Virus record (IMG/VR): IMGVR_UViG_3300045973_000675
Location: 1 to 64,000 of that record
Origin: a virus
DNA: 64,000 bases
Direction: 5' to 3' (one strand)
This document shows positions 63,847 through 64,000 of this stretch, piece by piece. The position numbers and the translations under genes are program-made. The notes below the pieces were generated by a model, which was given only the letters and a program-made list of their open reading frames with translations, had not been told where the DNA came from and made no database searches. How positions within the stretch are numbered: the first letter of the stretch is position 1; each line of letters opens with the position of its first letter.

Positions 63847-64000
63847 GGTCTGGATTCTCCGGTGGTGGATTGCGGGGAGGTGGCCAGCCTCCGTTTGCAG
63901 CCCTCCCACTGAGCCTGCGTGCAGTGGGGCTCGCGGAAGTCCTGGCAGGCCTCAAGCTCGGGCGGGCAGTCCTGGACAATATGGGAGAGCACGAAGCGCA
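63843..64000 (-). CDS. C-terminus of an unknown protein, N-terminus beyond window
   Basis: The open frame runs from base 64000 to TGA 63845-63843, overlapping ATG 63846 (ATGA). The 52 visible residues include CPPELEACQDFREPHCTQAQ with four Cys or His in a zinc-like spacing. Only the end of the gene is seen. Confidence 0.4.
   Translation of the reverse strand, partial: RFVLSHIVQDCPPELEACQDFREPHCTQAQWEGCKRRLATSPQSTTGESRP

Overview
The window is one continuous stretch of a temperate, contractile-tailed phage (myovirus morphology) with high GC and very tight gene packing. Almost everything is coded on the minus strand, so it reads right to left. Most neighbouring genes overlap by 1-8 bases (ATGA, GTGA, TAATG, TGATG junctions). 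The host is not named by the sequence. Two proteins with a cysteine cluster followed by a sigma-region-4-like helix resemble, from memory, proteins of deltaproteobacterial/Myxococcota phages; this is a weak clue. An intact tRNA-Arg(ACG) 3' half beside an integrase, with phage genes on both sides, indicates the free phage form (attP) rather than an integrated prophage with ends in view.

Layout in transcription order. (1) 64000-62020: end of an unknown protein, then a DUF3560/adenine-methylase protein. (2) 61957-61465: a regulatory switch with a plus-strand ribbon-helix-helix gene facing away from a small HTH gene, with a promoter and an inverted repeat between them. (3) 61462-46810: a long early/accessory operon with a recombination module (RecB-like nuclease, DnaQ-type exonuclease, Sak4-like ATPase, SSB, SbcC-like ATPase), an MT-A70 methylase, NUDIX, HNH, DUF1643, a DnaA-domain-IV-like protein, many small zinc-binding proteins, a homing endonuclease and a tRNA-like element. 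(4) 46809-45316: integrase, its promoter/operator region and attP. (5) 45286-36990: cytosine and adenine methylases, a PAPS-reductase-like protein, a second DnaA-like protein, a replication initiator carrying an iteron array inside its gene, a helicase loader and a sigma-like regulator. (6) 36981-30343: several conserved hypotheticals, a nucleoside deoxyribosyltransferase-like protein, a lytic transglycosylase, a plus-strand LAGLIDADG gene, a DUF5131 protein, a second sigma-like protein and a ParB-like protein. (7) 30275-1: packaging and virion genes: small and large terminase, a fibre with an SGNH hydrolase domain, a protein made of 19 tandem 20-residue repeats, portal, MuF-like protein, XkdF-like protease, scaffold-like proteins, capsid, neck proteins, sheath, tube, tail chaperone with a -1 frameshift, tape measure, baseplate hub, spike and fibres. 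The last fibre runs off the left edge.

The most unusual signals are: four gene junctions in the virion region that carry the same short element exactly 26 bases before the next start codon; the 19-copy repeat protein; the phased GTGAC iterons inside the replication gene; the tRNA-Arg attP; a canonical CCCTTTC slippery site in the tail chaperone; and a matched pair of TAGGGATA sites flanking a small ribbon-helix-helix gene. Baseplate wedge genes (gp25, gpJ, gpI types) and an obvious holin were not found in the window.
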